A stretch of DNA of 64,000 nucleotides, from contig MTMF02000009.1 of the NCBI GenBank assembly GCA_002011125.2, positions 1,456,989 to 1,520,988 on the forward strand, written 5' to 3'. The position numbers were made by a program, and so were the translations under genes. The notes beneath the pieces are model-generated. The model was given only the letters and a program-made list of their open reading frames with translations. It had not been told where the DNA came from and made no database searches. Below are positions 19,451 through 28,717 of this stretch, piece after piece; position 1 is the first letter of the stretch; each line of letters starts with the position of its first letter. The stretch is from Candidatus Hydrothermarchaeum profundi (GTDB lineage Archaea > Hydrothermarchaeota > Hydrothermarchaeia > Hydrothermarchaeales > Hydrothermarchaeaceae).

Positions 19451-20641
19451 TTATTTTTTCTTTTTATGTACTAGGAGATCTATTCCTAAATCTTTGGGGG
19501 AGGATCCTCTTTTTTTTGCTAAATACATCATCTTAGATGCTTTAGAAAGTTCTGTAATACAGCCTTTTGTTTTATGGCTAGCTTCAGTAGTAAAAACTAA
19601 ATCAGCACCACATTCGCTAGCTATTCCACATAAAACTGCGTTTATTCCAATAGAATCAGCATCAATAAGTTCTGTAACATTTCCAATCCCCATTAACATT
19701 GGAATATTATGATAAAGACGACCAAATTTTCTATAAGCTATTATAGAGTCTGACAATCCAAAATTAATTGGCTTCAGTATAGGATCAGCAATTACTTTTT
19801 GAAAGTTTCTTTCTTTAGCTAATTTAATATTATTCTCTAGAAATTTAATCCTTTCATCCGGATTATCTGGTATCACTCCCTTTTTCATAGGAAGAATGAC
19901 AGCAGCCTGTTCTACTCTTTTAAAATTTTTTATCATACTCTCATCAAAGCTGAGAATTAGATCTATACCTTCTTCAATAGCGCATTCTATATTTTTTTTG
20001 TTAAGAGTATCTATAGAGAGAGGTTTTCTTAATTTTTTAAGTTCTGGGACAACTTCTCTAATTTTGTCTTCATCTTCTTTATTTAAACCTAAATCTATAA
20101 TATCCGCTCCAGATCTAATATAATACTTCGCAATTTTTATTATCTCGTCTAAGTTTTTACTACTAATATCCACAATTTCAGCGACTATTCTAATTGGGAA
20201 ATCTTTACCGACGGGTAATTCTCCAATTAGAATGTTTCTTGAAGTTTTTAGTGTTTCTCTTATGTAATCAGGGGACTTGAGTTTTTCAAATTCTTCTAAG
20301 GCTTTTTTCTTTTTATAATCTACTAAAAACTCGTCAGCTGGAATATCCTTTGAAAGAGGGATCTTTTCGATATTTTCTAAGAGTATGTCGAGGTCTGCAA
20401 TATCCTTTGGGCCTCTATATGTTTTTATACCTAGAGTATTCTCTATCTCGCTTAGATCTGCATCTACAAGCCCAGGTAGAATCAGGATATCGTAGTTTTT
20501 CTTTACACTTTTTTTAATGAGTTCTGGGGTAAGAAACGTAGCCACTTCGAGAGGAGGTATATACACATCGCATCCGTATCTTCTAGCTATATCTTTAACA
20601 TAATTTTCAGTAGATTTGGCACTTATGAGGAGTACTTTGAT
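19451..20641 (-). CDS. dihydropteroate synthase-related protein (H4MPT biosynthesis associated)
   Basis: IIDLGLN, KPLSIDTLN, SFD, PILKPINFGLSDSIIAYR; ORF track starts at GTG 20566 but the conserved N-terminus (IKVLLISAKSTENYVKDIARRYGCD) continues in frame to ATC at 20641 preceded by GAGGTGGT. Confidence 0.75.
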   Translation of the reverse strand: MKVLLISAKSTENYVKDIARRYGCDVYIPPLEVATFLTPELIKKSVKKNYDILILPGLVDADLSEIENTLGIKTYRGPKDIADLDILLENIEKIPLSKDIPADEFLVDYKKKKALEEFEKLKSPDYIRETLKTSRNILIGELPVGKDFPIRIVAEIVDISSKNLDEIIKIAKYYIRSGADIIDLGLNKEDEDKIREVVPELKKLRKPLSIDTLNKKNIECAIEEGIDLILSFDESMIKNFKRVEQAAVILPMKKGVIPDNPDERIKFLENNIKLAKERNFQKVIADPILKPINFGLSDSIIAYRKFGRLYHNIPMLMGIGNVTELIDADSIGINAVLCGIASECGADLVFTTEASHKTKGCITELSKASKMMYLAKKRGSSPKDLGIDLLVHKKKK

Positions 20642-20692
20642 CTTACCACCTCGAAAATCTATATTAATAGGTCTAACCTTTCATAGATAAAT

Positions 20693-21280
20693 ATGTTGAG
20701 TTCTAGATTTAGAAATTATATAGAGTACTTTATTATTCCTGTCGCAAAGCTAATAGCTAAATCGCGTGTAAGCCCAAATAGTCTTACTACAATAGGATTT
20801 ATTGTAAGCATATTTGTTGCGGTCGCTTTTTTCTATAATAACTTAACTGCGGCTTTTTTATTTCTTCTATTAACATCTTTTTTTGATTTACTCGATGGGG
20901 CAGTTGCAAGAGTTACTGGAGGCGTAACCAAGTTTGGAGGTTTTTTGGATTCAACGCTCGATAGGTATTCTGATTCAGCGATATTGATAGGGATCGCATT
21001 TTTCTTAAAGAATTTCTACTTTTTGATATTCATAGTTTTAATAGGCACTTTCCTTGTGAGTTATAGTAGAGCTAAGGCGGAAGTGTTTATTAATAAATGT
21101 GATATAGGATTTGCGGAGAGAGCTGAGAGATTATTACTGGTAACGTTTGTTACATTTCTTTCTGCGTACAAAATTGTTGAACCAAAAGAGGCTTTTTTTG
21201 TTGTTCTAATATTTCTAGCTGTTATAACCCATTTAACCGTTTTTCAGAGAATACATTATACATACAAACTATTGAGATAG
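20693..21280 (+). CDS. CDP-alcohol phosphatidyltransferase, probable archaetidylinositol phosphate synthase
   Basis: DLLDGAVARVTGGVTKFGGFLDSTLDRYSD CDP-alcohol PT motif; close to ino1. Confidence 0.88.
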   Translation: MLSSRFRNYIEYFIIPVAKLIAKSRVSPNSLTTIGFIVSIFVAVAFFYNNLTAAFLFLLLTSFFDLLDGAVARVTGGVTKFGGFLDSTLDRYSDSAILIGIAFFLKNFYFLIFIVLIGTFLVSYSRAKAEVFINKCDIGFAERAERLLLVTFVTFLSAYKIVEPKEAFFVVLIFLAVITHLTVFQRIHYTYKLLR

Positions 21281-21571
21281 TTTTTCCACCATCTTATTCA
21301 GATATTTTACTCCCTCTTCAAGAAGATTTTTACCTTTTTCGGTAATGTAGTAATACTTCTTATTTTCTTTTTTTTCTCTTCTTACATAACCAGAAGTTTC
21401 AAGCCGGTATAATACTACATAGGGTGTAATTAATGCTGGTTCAAAATCAAATTTCTTTTTCAATTCTTTTTTTATTTCATACGCGTACATCTCTTTATCC
21501 GCTAGAAGTTTCAATATGTATATCCACAATATTTCTTTCGTAGTTTTTACCTTAAGTCTCTCCAGAGGCAT
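21269..21571 (-). CDS. PadR-family transcriptional regulator
   Basis: ILWIYILKLLADKEMYAYEIKKELKKKF...YVVLYRLETSGYVRREKKENKKYYYITEKGKNLLEE. Confidence 0.88.
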   Translation of the reverse strand: MPLERLKVKTTKEILWIYILKLLADKEMYAYEIKKELKKKFDFEPALITPYVVLYRLETSGYVRREKKENKKYYYITEKGKNLLEEGVKYLNKMVEKLSQ

Positions 21572-21576
21572 ATCTT

Positions 21577-21626
21577 TATTTTATCACCATAAAATATTTA
21601 AAAGAGTATTTTATACCCATAAAATA
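21577..21626. promoter_or_regulatory. tandem operator-like dyads between padR and ino1
   Basis: TATTTTAT-CACC-ATAAAATA (21577-21596) and TATTTTAT-ACCC-ATAAAATA (21607-21626), both perfect 8-bp arms, exactly 30 bp apart. Confidence 0.75.
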
Positions 21627-21637
21627 GGTGGTCTCAT

Positions 21638-22720
21638 ATGGGGAAAAAAAAGGTAAGAGTAGGAATCATCGGGATAGGAAACTGTGCGTCTGCACTTGTT
21701 CAAGGAGTTGAATTTTATAAAAACACTTCTGATGACGAGTTTATTCCGGGATTGATGCATCCAAAATTGGGCGAATATCATGTAGGGGATATAGAATTCT
21801 CTGCAGCTTTTGATATAGATAAAAATAAGGTTGGCAAGGATTTAAGCGAGGCTATTTTTACTAAACCAAATAATACATATAAATTTTCTGATGTTCCAAG
21901 ATTGGATGTTCCAGTTCAACGCGGCATGACACACGACGGTTTAGGAAAATACCTATCGGGAGTAATAGAGAAACATCCTTCGCCTACGGTTGATGTAGTT
22001 GATGTACTGAGAGAAACTAGAACCGATGTAGTAGTAAATTTTCTGCCCGTGGGAAGCGAATTCGCAACGAAATGGTATGTTGAGATGGCATTAGAAGCAG
22101 GATGCGGTTTTGTTAATTGTATACCCGTCTTTATTGCAAAAGAAAAGAGATGGCAAGAACTCTTTGAAAAAAAGGGTCTACCAATAATAGGAGACGATAT
22201 TAAAAGTCAAGTTGGAGCTACCATTGTTCATAGAGTGCTTGTAAATCTTTTCAGCAGTCGAGGAGTAAAACTCTTAAGAACATCTCAGTTAAATGTTGGA
22301 GGAAATACAGATTTTTTAAACATGCTTGAAAGAGAACGATTAGAGTCTAAAAAGATATCAAAAACTACTGCGGTTTCTTCTCAATTGCCCTACACTATTG
22401 CAGAAACAGATATACATATTGGGCCTAGTGATTATATCCCTTGGTTGTTAGATAGGAAGTGGGCATATATCAGATTAGAAGGAAGTAGCTTCGGTAATGT
22501 CCCTTTGAATATAGAATTAAAGTTAGAGGTCTGGGATTCTCCAAACTCGGCAGGCGTAGTAATAGATGCTATAAGATGCACAAAAATTGCAATCGATCGT
22601 GGTATAAAAGGGGTTTTAAAAGGCCCCTCTGCATATTTTATGAAATCCCCGCCTGAACAGTTCTCTGATGATACTGCACGCGAGATGGTCGAAGATTTTA
22701 TTAAAAATAAAAAAAATTAA
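21638..22720 (+). CDS. ino1: myo-inositol-1-phosphate synthase
   Basis: [49 protein letters not shown]. Confidence 0.93.
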   Translation: MGKKKVRVGIIGIGNCASALVQGVEFYKNTSDDEFIPGLMHPKLGEYHVGDIEFSAAFDIDKNKVGKDLSEAIFTKPNNTYKFSDVPRLDVPVQRGMTHDGLGKYLSGVIEKHPSPTVDVVDVLRETRTDVVVNFLPVGSEFATKWYVEMALEAGCGFVNCIPVFIAKEKRWQELFEKKGLPIIGDDIKSQVGATIVHRVLVNLFSSRGVKLLRTSQLNVGGNTDFLNMLERERLESKKISKTTAVSSQLPYTIAETDIHIGPSDYIPWLLDRKWAYIRLEGSSFGNVPLNIELKLEVWDSPNSAGVVIDAIRCTKIAIDRGIKGVLKGPSAYFMKSPPEQFSDDTAREMVEDFIKNKKN

Positions 22721-22905
22721 GTTTCATAATGGTGTACTGTATTTACATCATGCTTACTAGAATTACATTTTAATAATCCTTGATTTTCTAGGTACTCTAT
22801 AGCTTTTAAAACCTTTTTGGGACTCACTAATATTTCAGACGCGATATCAGTAGCGCTACGTGGTCCTCTTTTAAGTAATCTTAATACTTTTTCTTCAACT
22901 CTCAT
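22717..22905 (-). CDS. small winged-helix/HTH protein
   Basis: [43 protein letters not shown]. Confidence 0.65.
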   Translation of the reverse strand: MRVEEKVLRLLKRGPRSATDIASEILVSPKKVLKAIEYLENQGLLKCNSSKHDVNTVHHYET

Positions 22906-22908
22906 TTT

Positions 22909-23130
22909 TTAGATGACAAAATAGTGATTGATTCCGTTGATCTCTTCTTTCTGAAGATGCTTGTGCAACATATTGTGGTAAATGAACATCTTTAGATGGG
23001 TATCCTTGACATTGTAGCCCTTCCTTTTGACCCTCTCTACAATCTGTTTTCCATTAAGTTTTTCTCCCTCATTGAAAACGCTTAATATTACCTTAGCTTT
23101 ATGGGCTGCGTTTCCAAACTTTTTTCCCAA
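22909..23130 (-). CDS. small HTH-like protein, unknown function
   Basis: AKVILSVFNEGEKLNGKQIVERVKRKGYNVKDTHLKMFIYHNMLHKHLQKEEI; GGGAGGTG upstream of TTG start. Confidence 0.6.
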   Translation of the reverse strand: MGKKFGNAAHKAKVILSVFNEGEKLNGKQIVERVKRKGYNVKDTHLKMFIYHNMLHKHLQKEEINGINHYFVI

Positions 23131-23251
23131 TTTTTACACCTCCCTAATCTTTTTTTATTAAAATAGACAATTAAAGAGCGTATTAAATTCTTTTTAAATA
23201 AAATTACATTAAATTTTTTAAAATATAACAAATTATTGGACATTTTTATTT

Positions 23252-23425
23252 TTAGATTTCAATAATCTGCCTAATTACAATGAATCCTGCTTTCTCTATA
23301 GGAATTAATAAATAGTTTTCAATCGAGTTTTCGGACTCAGATACTCTAAGAATAGAGTAGCTCTTTGGAGCGTTTTTTGTATTGTTGTTATCAAAAATAT
23401 TGAGGCATTCAACACCGCTATTCAT
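23252..23425 (-). CDS. 57-aa uncharacterised protein downstream of ftsZ (not in ORF track)
   Basis: MNSGVECLNIFDNNNTKNAPKSYSILRVSESENSIENYLLIPIEKAGFIVIRQIIEI*; GGGAGG 6 nt before ATG. Confidence 0.6.
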   Translation of the reverse strand: MNSGVECLNIFDNNNTKNAPKSYSILRVSESENSIENYLLIPIEKAGFIVIRQIIEI

Positions 23426-23455
23426 TTTACCCTCCCAAAAGGATAATGGGGAAGA

Positions 23456-24619
23456 CTACACAATGTAGTCTATCCCTAAGTCAGCCATAACTCCCTGTGG
23501 CTTTGGTTTTTCTGTTTTTCTGAAATGCTTGTTCTGGAAATTGAATGTGCCGACTCTTCTGTTTAGTGTCATCCTCTTGGGAATCTGAATATCCTCTGGT
23601 CCCAATATGTCTGGAGAGGTTACTCCAGTCATAATTACCATTACTTCTACCCTGCCATTGTAACTTGGATCTATTCTTGCGCCCCATATGACATTAGAAT
23701 CATCCTGTAAGTAACCTGTAGCGATCTCTCCGATTCTATTAGCCTCAGCAAGACTCAAATCTTCTCCACCAGTGATATGCACTAAAGCTCCAAACGCTCC
23801 CCTATAGTCTACTTCTAATAAGGGATTCTCAAGTGCATGAGTTACAGCTTCCTCAGCTCTATTTCTTGAGTCTGATTCACCGAGTCCAATCATAGCTATT
23901 CCTCTACCCGACCCTTCTTTCATAACAGATCTTACGTCAGCAAAATCTAAGTTAATCAAGCTGGGAGTTGAAATAGTCTCGGTTATTCCTTTAACCATTC
24001 TCGCTAAAACTTCATCAGCTACTCCGAATGCATCTTCTATTGGGAGATCGGGAACATAGCTTAGTAGCTTATTGTTATCTATGACTACAACGCTATCACA
24101 TGCCTTTCTAAGATTAGTTAGTGCGGTATGACTTTTGAGTATTCTCGCTCTTTCAATCTTAAAAGGCAACGTAACTGCCCCGACTACTACGGCTCCATTA
24201 CTTTTTGCAACTTCGGCTACAATAGGTAAGCTGCCTGTGCCAGTTCCTCCACCTAAACCCCCTGTTACAAAAACTAAGTCTGCTCCTTCGACTATTTCTT
24301 TTAATGCAGGTTTTGCTTCTATAGCAGATTGCTCTCCCACTTCAGGATTTCCGCCGGCTCCCAGCCCCTTGGTTAAATCATATCCTATGAGAACTTTCTT
24401 GTCTGCTTTAGTGACTGCTAAATGTTGTTTATCTGTGTTCACCGCTATTAGCTGTGCTCCTTTCACGCCGATATGTGAAAGCCTGGTTATAGTGTTATTT
24501 CCAGCACCTCCACATCCTATTACTAATATTTTGGCTTCACCAATCTCGGTCTCGGAGACTGGTTTTGCCCTATTTATTATCTGGTTGTTCTCCATCGCTT
24601 TTCTAAATATAGTTTCCAT
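23456..24619 (-). CDS. ftsZ: cell division protein FtsZ
   Basis: GGLGGGTGTGSLP tubulin signature, VIGCGGAGNN, C-terminal DLGIDYIV peptide. Confidence 0.96.
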   Translation of the reverse strand: METIFRKAMENNQIINRAKPVSETEIGEAKILVIGCGGAGNNTITRLSHIGVKGAQLIAVNTDKQHLAVTKADKKVLIGYDLTKGLGAGGNPEVGEQSAIEAKPALKEIVEGADLVFVTGGLGGGTGTGSLPIVAEVAKSNGAVVVGAVTLPFKIERARILKSHTALTNLRKACDSVVVIDNNKLLSYVPDLPIEDAFGVADEVLARMVKGITETISTPSLINLDFADVRSVMKEGSGRGIAMIGLGESDSRNRAEEAVTHALENPLLEVDYRGAFGALVHITGGEDLSLAEANRIGEIATGYLQDDSNVIWGARIDPSYNGRVEVMVIMTGVTSPDILGPEDIQIPKRMTLNRRVGTFNFQNKHFRKTEKPKPQGVMADLGIDYIV

Positions 24620-24636
24620 ATTCGCTTTTACCCCCT

Positions 24637-24840
24637 TTGTGAATAAGTGAACAAATATTGTGAATGTGCCCCTATATAAATCTTTCTATTTTATTTTTTT
24701 TTATAAATTAAATGTTAATAGACGTTAAATTTCTTATTCACATGATAATAATTGAATTATAATATGAAAAGATATTTATATGCGGAAATTTTTGTATACA
24801 TAGTTGTGAATAAAAAAATAATCTGGTGATATTGTGAATA
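24637..24840. promoter_or_regulatory. cluster of TGTGAAT motifs in ftsZ / 198-aa gene divergent intergenic region
   Basis: TTGTGAATAA 24637-24646; ATTGTGAATG 24657-24666; TTATTCACAT (inverse) 24734-24743; GTTGTGAATA 24803-24812; ATTGTGAATA 24831-24840. Confidence 0.5.
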
Positions 24841-25430
24841 GCTATGAAGAGTATATCCTTATAAATCTTGAGGCAGAAGATAGGTTTGGAAGTTCTTCTA
24901 TTACTCTCGAGGGCTTAGATTATGGGGATGCTTGGGAAGAGATAAAAAACCATCTAAAATTTTTATATCAAACAGAAAGATTCGTCGATATCACACTATC
25001 AATAAAAATTAAGGAAGAAACAACTAAAACCATTCAAAGAAAATTAAAAAATGTTGGATATAGTAAAGCAAAAGATGCAATAGCAGGGTTTTTAAAATAT
25101 GCTTATAGAATTGAAGATGAAACGCTACTATTACCTGCAATTGAATCTCCGATAGAGCCAATTTTTGGAGAATCAAGCTGGCTTTCTAATTATGATCTTG
25201 AAAATTTAACTCAAAAAGAAAAAGTATTTTTGCTATTAAAATACAATCATCCTGGTCATTGGGTGAAATCGCAAGAACTTCAAAAGGAATATAAGATTGT
25301 ATATGGAGAACAAATAAAACTTAGCTCCCTTTCAACATATTTGGCTAGATTCTACGAGAAAGGCAGTTTAGAGAGGAGGGGCAGTAGAGCACAGAGAGAA
25401 TATCTACTTAAAGCAGCTTCAAGTTTTTAA
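24834..25430 (+). CDS. uncharacterised archaeal protein with C-terminal HTH-like region
   Basis: 198 aa; LENLTQKEKVFLLLKYNHPGHWVKSQELQKEYKIVYGEQIKLSSLSTYLARFYEKGSLERRGSRAQREYLL wHTH-like; GTG start. Confidence 0.65.
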   Translation: MNSYEEYILINLEAEDRFGSSSITLEGLDYGDAWEEIKNHLKFLYQTERFVDITLSIKIKEETTKTIQRKLKNVGYSKAKDAIAGFLKYAYRIEDETLLLPAIESPIEPIFGESSWLSNYDLENLTQKEKVFLLLKYNHPGHWVKSQELQKEYKIVYGEQIKLSSLSTYLARFYEKGSLERRGSRAQREYLLKAASSF

Positions 25431-26044
25431 TGCTTTACACCCACTTTCTTTAAAAGACGCAATATTTTTTCATATTCACCTCGGCTAATAGTTTTTTCCA
25501 TTATCTTAAGATACTCTGTGATATCGACATCTTCTCTTCGTGATAGCTTTATAGCTAGCTCTATAGCAGCACATAGACCCCTATTTACGGCAATAGGATT
25601 TCCAGAAACTGACATGTCCACGACTTTGCACTTGATTAAAGAAAACTTAGTAGGCCTGAATTTATCAGATTTCAGATATTCCTTATGGGCAAGGAGTTCC
25701 GTCTCTATATATGCACTAGATTTTTTGAGAATAGGGGCATTAACTTTTTTAGCTTTATCTACGCTCTCTCTTTCTATTTCTAGTTCAGTAGCCCCTTTGC
25801 CTCTACCTAATAGCGTAGTGCTCAAAAATAAGTAAGGATCAGAAGTAACATTAATAACACATGCCTTATTCCTCATAAGGTTATTATATGTATCACTAGT
25901 TGTGTGAATCCTCATTACTACAATATCCTCGCCTATAGAACTTATTCCAATTGGTGCCGCGTTTGGACTTCCATCTTCATTATAAGTTGTTACAATAGCT
26001 TCAGAAATCTGATTTTCTTTTATTCCCAAGTCTGACAATTTCAA
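25427..26044 (-). CDS. DUF447-domain (FMN-binding-like) protein, H4MPT-associated family
   Basis: MKLSDLGIKENQISEAIVTTYNEDGSPNAAPIGISS; adjacent to CitG-like gene. Confidence 0.8.
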   Translation of the reverse strand: MKLSDLGIKENQISEAIVTTYNEDGSPNAAPIGISSIGEDIVVMRIHTTSDTYNNLMRNKACVINVTSDPYLFLSTTLLGRGKGATELEIERESVDKAKKVNAPILKKSSAYIETELLAHKEYLKSDKFRPTKFSLIKCKVVDMSVSGNPIAVNRGLCAAIELAIKLSRREDVDITEYLKIMEKTISRGEYEKILRLLKKVGVKH

Positions 26045-26946
26045 ATTCTCAATCCTCTTAAAAGCGATATCATTAAAGACGAAGTAACGAGATCAGCTGT
26101 TGTACCTGGATTTAAACGATTTTTGCTTTTTCTCAAATAATTATCAAACTCATGCACGGATAAACTTCCTTCTAATACTCTCTGAGCTTTCTTAGATACT
26201 TCTTCAGCAATTTTAGCACCCTCTTTCCGCTTAATCAAGGAGTCAGGTATTTCTGATAAAATTTTTAGGTAGGTATTTACTATAGCGTCATTAATATTTT
26301 TTAGTTGTGAATACTCTTCCATTAAGGTAGGGAATCCTATTTCAAATGAAATTCTCATTGATGTCGTTAATTCTTTAGCGATAGAATCATCTTTGCTTAA
26401 TTCCATAAGCTGAAAAAGGTTCACTTTATTCTCTTCAATTTCTCTTAAAGATCTGTCACTAAAAACATCATATTCTTTTACTTTACCCATGCCTCCAGGT
26501 TTAACGATCCTAATCGTATTAAACAACGCCAGAGAATCATGAAAAGTGCTCTCTTTTATAATGTGGTCTATGTTTTTCCTTATTACTTTCTCATTCTCAG
26601 TTCCCATAGCAATTGAGGCGCCCCATGCGGAGGATAGGGGTATTAAAAGCATAGCAATCCCAAGATTAGTATTCTTGCCGGTATGCCATTTTTTTGACTC
26701 AATTACAGCATCCATTACAAGTCTTCCAATCCCTATCTCGCTAAATCTCATGTTACCGGTTCCGGATTTGAACCCTCTCTCAGCAGCTTTTTTAGTTGAT
26801 TTCCACAGGGATACTCCGCTGGCTAAAAAATGTTCAAATCTGGTATCATCGAAATCATGGTATCTGTTCACATTGCCAGGTTTAGGAGCGCTTACTTCTA
26901 AAACGCATGCAAGTTGAGCGCATGTAGGTATATCAGAAATTTCCAT
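26041..26946 (-). CDS. triphosphoribosyl-dephospho-CoA synthase (CitG)-like protein
   Basis: CAQLACVLEVSAPKPGNVNRYHDFDDTRFEHFLASG; NPGTTADLVTSSLM; ATGA coupling to DUF447. Confidence 0.85.
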   Translation of the reverse strand: MEISDIPTCAQLACVLEVSAPKPGNVNRYHDFDDTRFEHFLASGVSLWKSTKKAAERGFKSGTGNMRFSEIGIGRLVMDAVIESKKWHTGKNTNLGIAMLLIPLSSAWGASIAMGTENEKVIRKNIDHIIKESTFHDSLALFNTIRIVKPGGMGKVKEYDVFSDRSLREIEENKVNLFQLMELSKDDSIAKELTTSMRISFEIGFPTLMEEYSQLKNINDAIVNTYLKILSEIPDSLIKRKEGAKIAEEVSKKAQRVLEGSLSVHEFDNYLRKSKNRLNPGTTADLVTSSLMISLLRGLRI

Positions 26947-26951
26947 ATTTC

Positions 26952-27878
26952 TTAATTTAATAATTCTAATATAAAACTCGCTAGTGTAGTCTTATCGTTA
27001 AGGCTTCTCATAATTATATTTGTTTCATAGCATTCTACACCGAGATTTTCAATAGCCGCTTTTGAATCATCGGAGGAATTTATTATGAATTTGCTTATAA
27101 TGCCGCTATAAACTTTGGCGACTCCGACTGGACTTACTTCGAATCCCATAGCTTCCATAAATTTATCTGCAGGACCAGATACGGGATTAGTACCTATAAT
27201 AGGCGATATTGCTACGCATTTTGCGTTGTTTTTTCTAATAGCTTTTTTTATTCCTTTGATAGATAAAATTGGAAGAATGCTTGAAATAGGATTACTTGGT
27301 CCAATAATTATACCATTAGCATTTGCCAAAGCTTTTAACACAGATGGAAGAGGTCTAGCTTTTCCTATTCCATGGAAGTAAATGCTATTAACCTTTAATT
27401 TTCCTTTGTATCGGATGAGATAAGTATGGAGATTCATTTCTCCAAGCGGAGTTTGTATTATCGTCTGAACCCTATCGTTACTCATCGGGTAAACCTTAGC
27501 CTTTACTCCTAATGCTTTTTTTTGGAGTTCAATCACTCTTGATAGCCTCATGCCTTTTGACAGTAGAACCCCTCGTTGGATATGCGTAGCTCGGTCTCTA
27601 TCCCCTATGTTCAAGATCTCATCGTAACCGAGTTCTTTCAAAGTTTTATGTGTTATAAATGAATCTCCTTTAATGCCGTACCATGTTTCTTCATTGATCT
27701 TATCCGCTAAAGTGTACATAACCGTGTCAACATCTGGGGAGAAATATCCATGTGGCAGCCACTCATCTTCAGCAGTGTTAACAATAACTACAAGTTGATT
27801 TTCTGGGAGTATCTCTTTTAAACCTTGAAGAAGCTTAGGAGTCCCTGTCCCGCCTGAAAGAACTACGAGCATGCTCAT
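26952..27878 (-). CDS. cofD: 2-phospho-L-lactate transferase
   Basis: VVLSGGTGTPKLLQGLKE; VVNTAEDEWLPHGYFSPDVDTVMYTLAD. Confidence 0.93.
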   Translation of the reverse strand: MSMLVVLSGGTGTPKLLQGLKEILPENQLVVIVNTAEDEWLPHGYFSPDVDTVMYTLADKINEETWYGIKGDSFITHKTLKELGYDEILNIGDRDRATHIQRGVLLSKGMRLSRVIELQKKALGVKAKVYPMSNDRVQTIIQTPLGEMNLHTYLIRYKGKLKVNSIYFHGIGKARPLPSVLKALANANGIIIGPSNPISSILPILSIKGIKKAIRKNNAKCVAISPIIGTNPVSGPADKFMEAMGFEVSPVGVAKVYSGIISKFIINSSDDSKAAIENLGVECYETNIIMRSLNDKTTLASFILELLN

Positions 27879-28627
27879 CTCCTGAATATATCAATCCTTT
27901 TATCTCTTAATAAGTCGCTTGCTTTCCCGCTACCGAGAAAATTAAGCCCTTTTATCACTGCACAGGGTATCCCTTCATTTGCCTCTCCAAAAATTAGAGA
28001 AGCAAATGCAGCCAATGCGTCTCCAACCGCAACTCGGGTTACTTCAAGACGGCGGTTGTATAAATCTCTGTGTCCTCTCCTATCCCATAAAACAGTTATT
28101 CCAGACGCACCTATAACAAATCCCACAGTTCCATATCTAAATGGTCTCCCCCATGAATCAACTATTATAACTCCTAATTTCTTTCCCGTTTTTTCTTCAA
28201 GGCTTGTTCTGATCTCATAGGCAGATTCGTCTGGATCTTTTGGTAAAAGCTTCACCATACCGCTACTAACATTACTCTGATCAACACCCCCATTAGCGCA
28301 TATAAACCCCTGTTTAGTTTCAACAATTATAAAATGTTCACCAAACCCGATAATTTCTTTAGATTCCCTCAATACGAGTTCTATAATTCTTGGGTCCTTT
28401 CCAATTTTATTAGATAATTCAAGTGCTTTCTTGGATGGCTGAATATCGTCTAACTTATATAGCCTACCTTCAGCTTTTGAAACTATCTTCTCTGTAATAG
28501 CAATTATATCGCCATTGTCTAGCCTTATTCCACTAGCAGATAATGCATTCAAGATAATTTCAACGATATTGTCTCCAGGGCGTACCTCTGGGATTCCTTC
28601 TAGTCCGATCACTTGAACTTGTTTCAT
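27875..28627 (-). CDS. cofE: coenzyme F420-0:L-glutamate ligase
   Basis: VIVDSWGRPFRYGTVGFVIGASGI; ANGGVDQSNV; start overlaps cofD. Confidence 0.93.
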   Translation of the reverse strand: MKQVQVIGLEGIPEVRPGDNIVEIILNALSASGIRLDNGDIIAITEKIVSKAEGRLYKLDDIQPSKKALELSNKIGKDPRIIELVLRESKEIIGFGEHFIIVETKQGFICANGGVDQSNVSSGMVKLLPKDPDESAYEIRTSLEEKTGKKLGVIIVDSWGRPFRYGTVGFVIGASGITVLWDRRGHRDLYNRRLEVTRVAVGDALAAFASLIFGEANEGIPCAVIKGLNFLGSGKASDLLRDKRIDIFRR

Positions 28628-28717
28628 GCGAAAATATTCTATATAAGAGGGTTTAAGCTTTTCTTTATAGACAGAGCTCTCTAAAATAAGAAGAGGAGGC
28701 TCTTGTGGGGTTAAAAG

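Noticed and set aside
24135-24650. 171-aa + strand ORF over ftsZ
   Set aside because: Antisense to FtsZ GTPase motifs; composition typical of reverse-complement artefacts.
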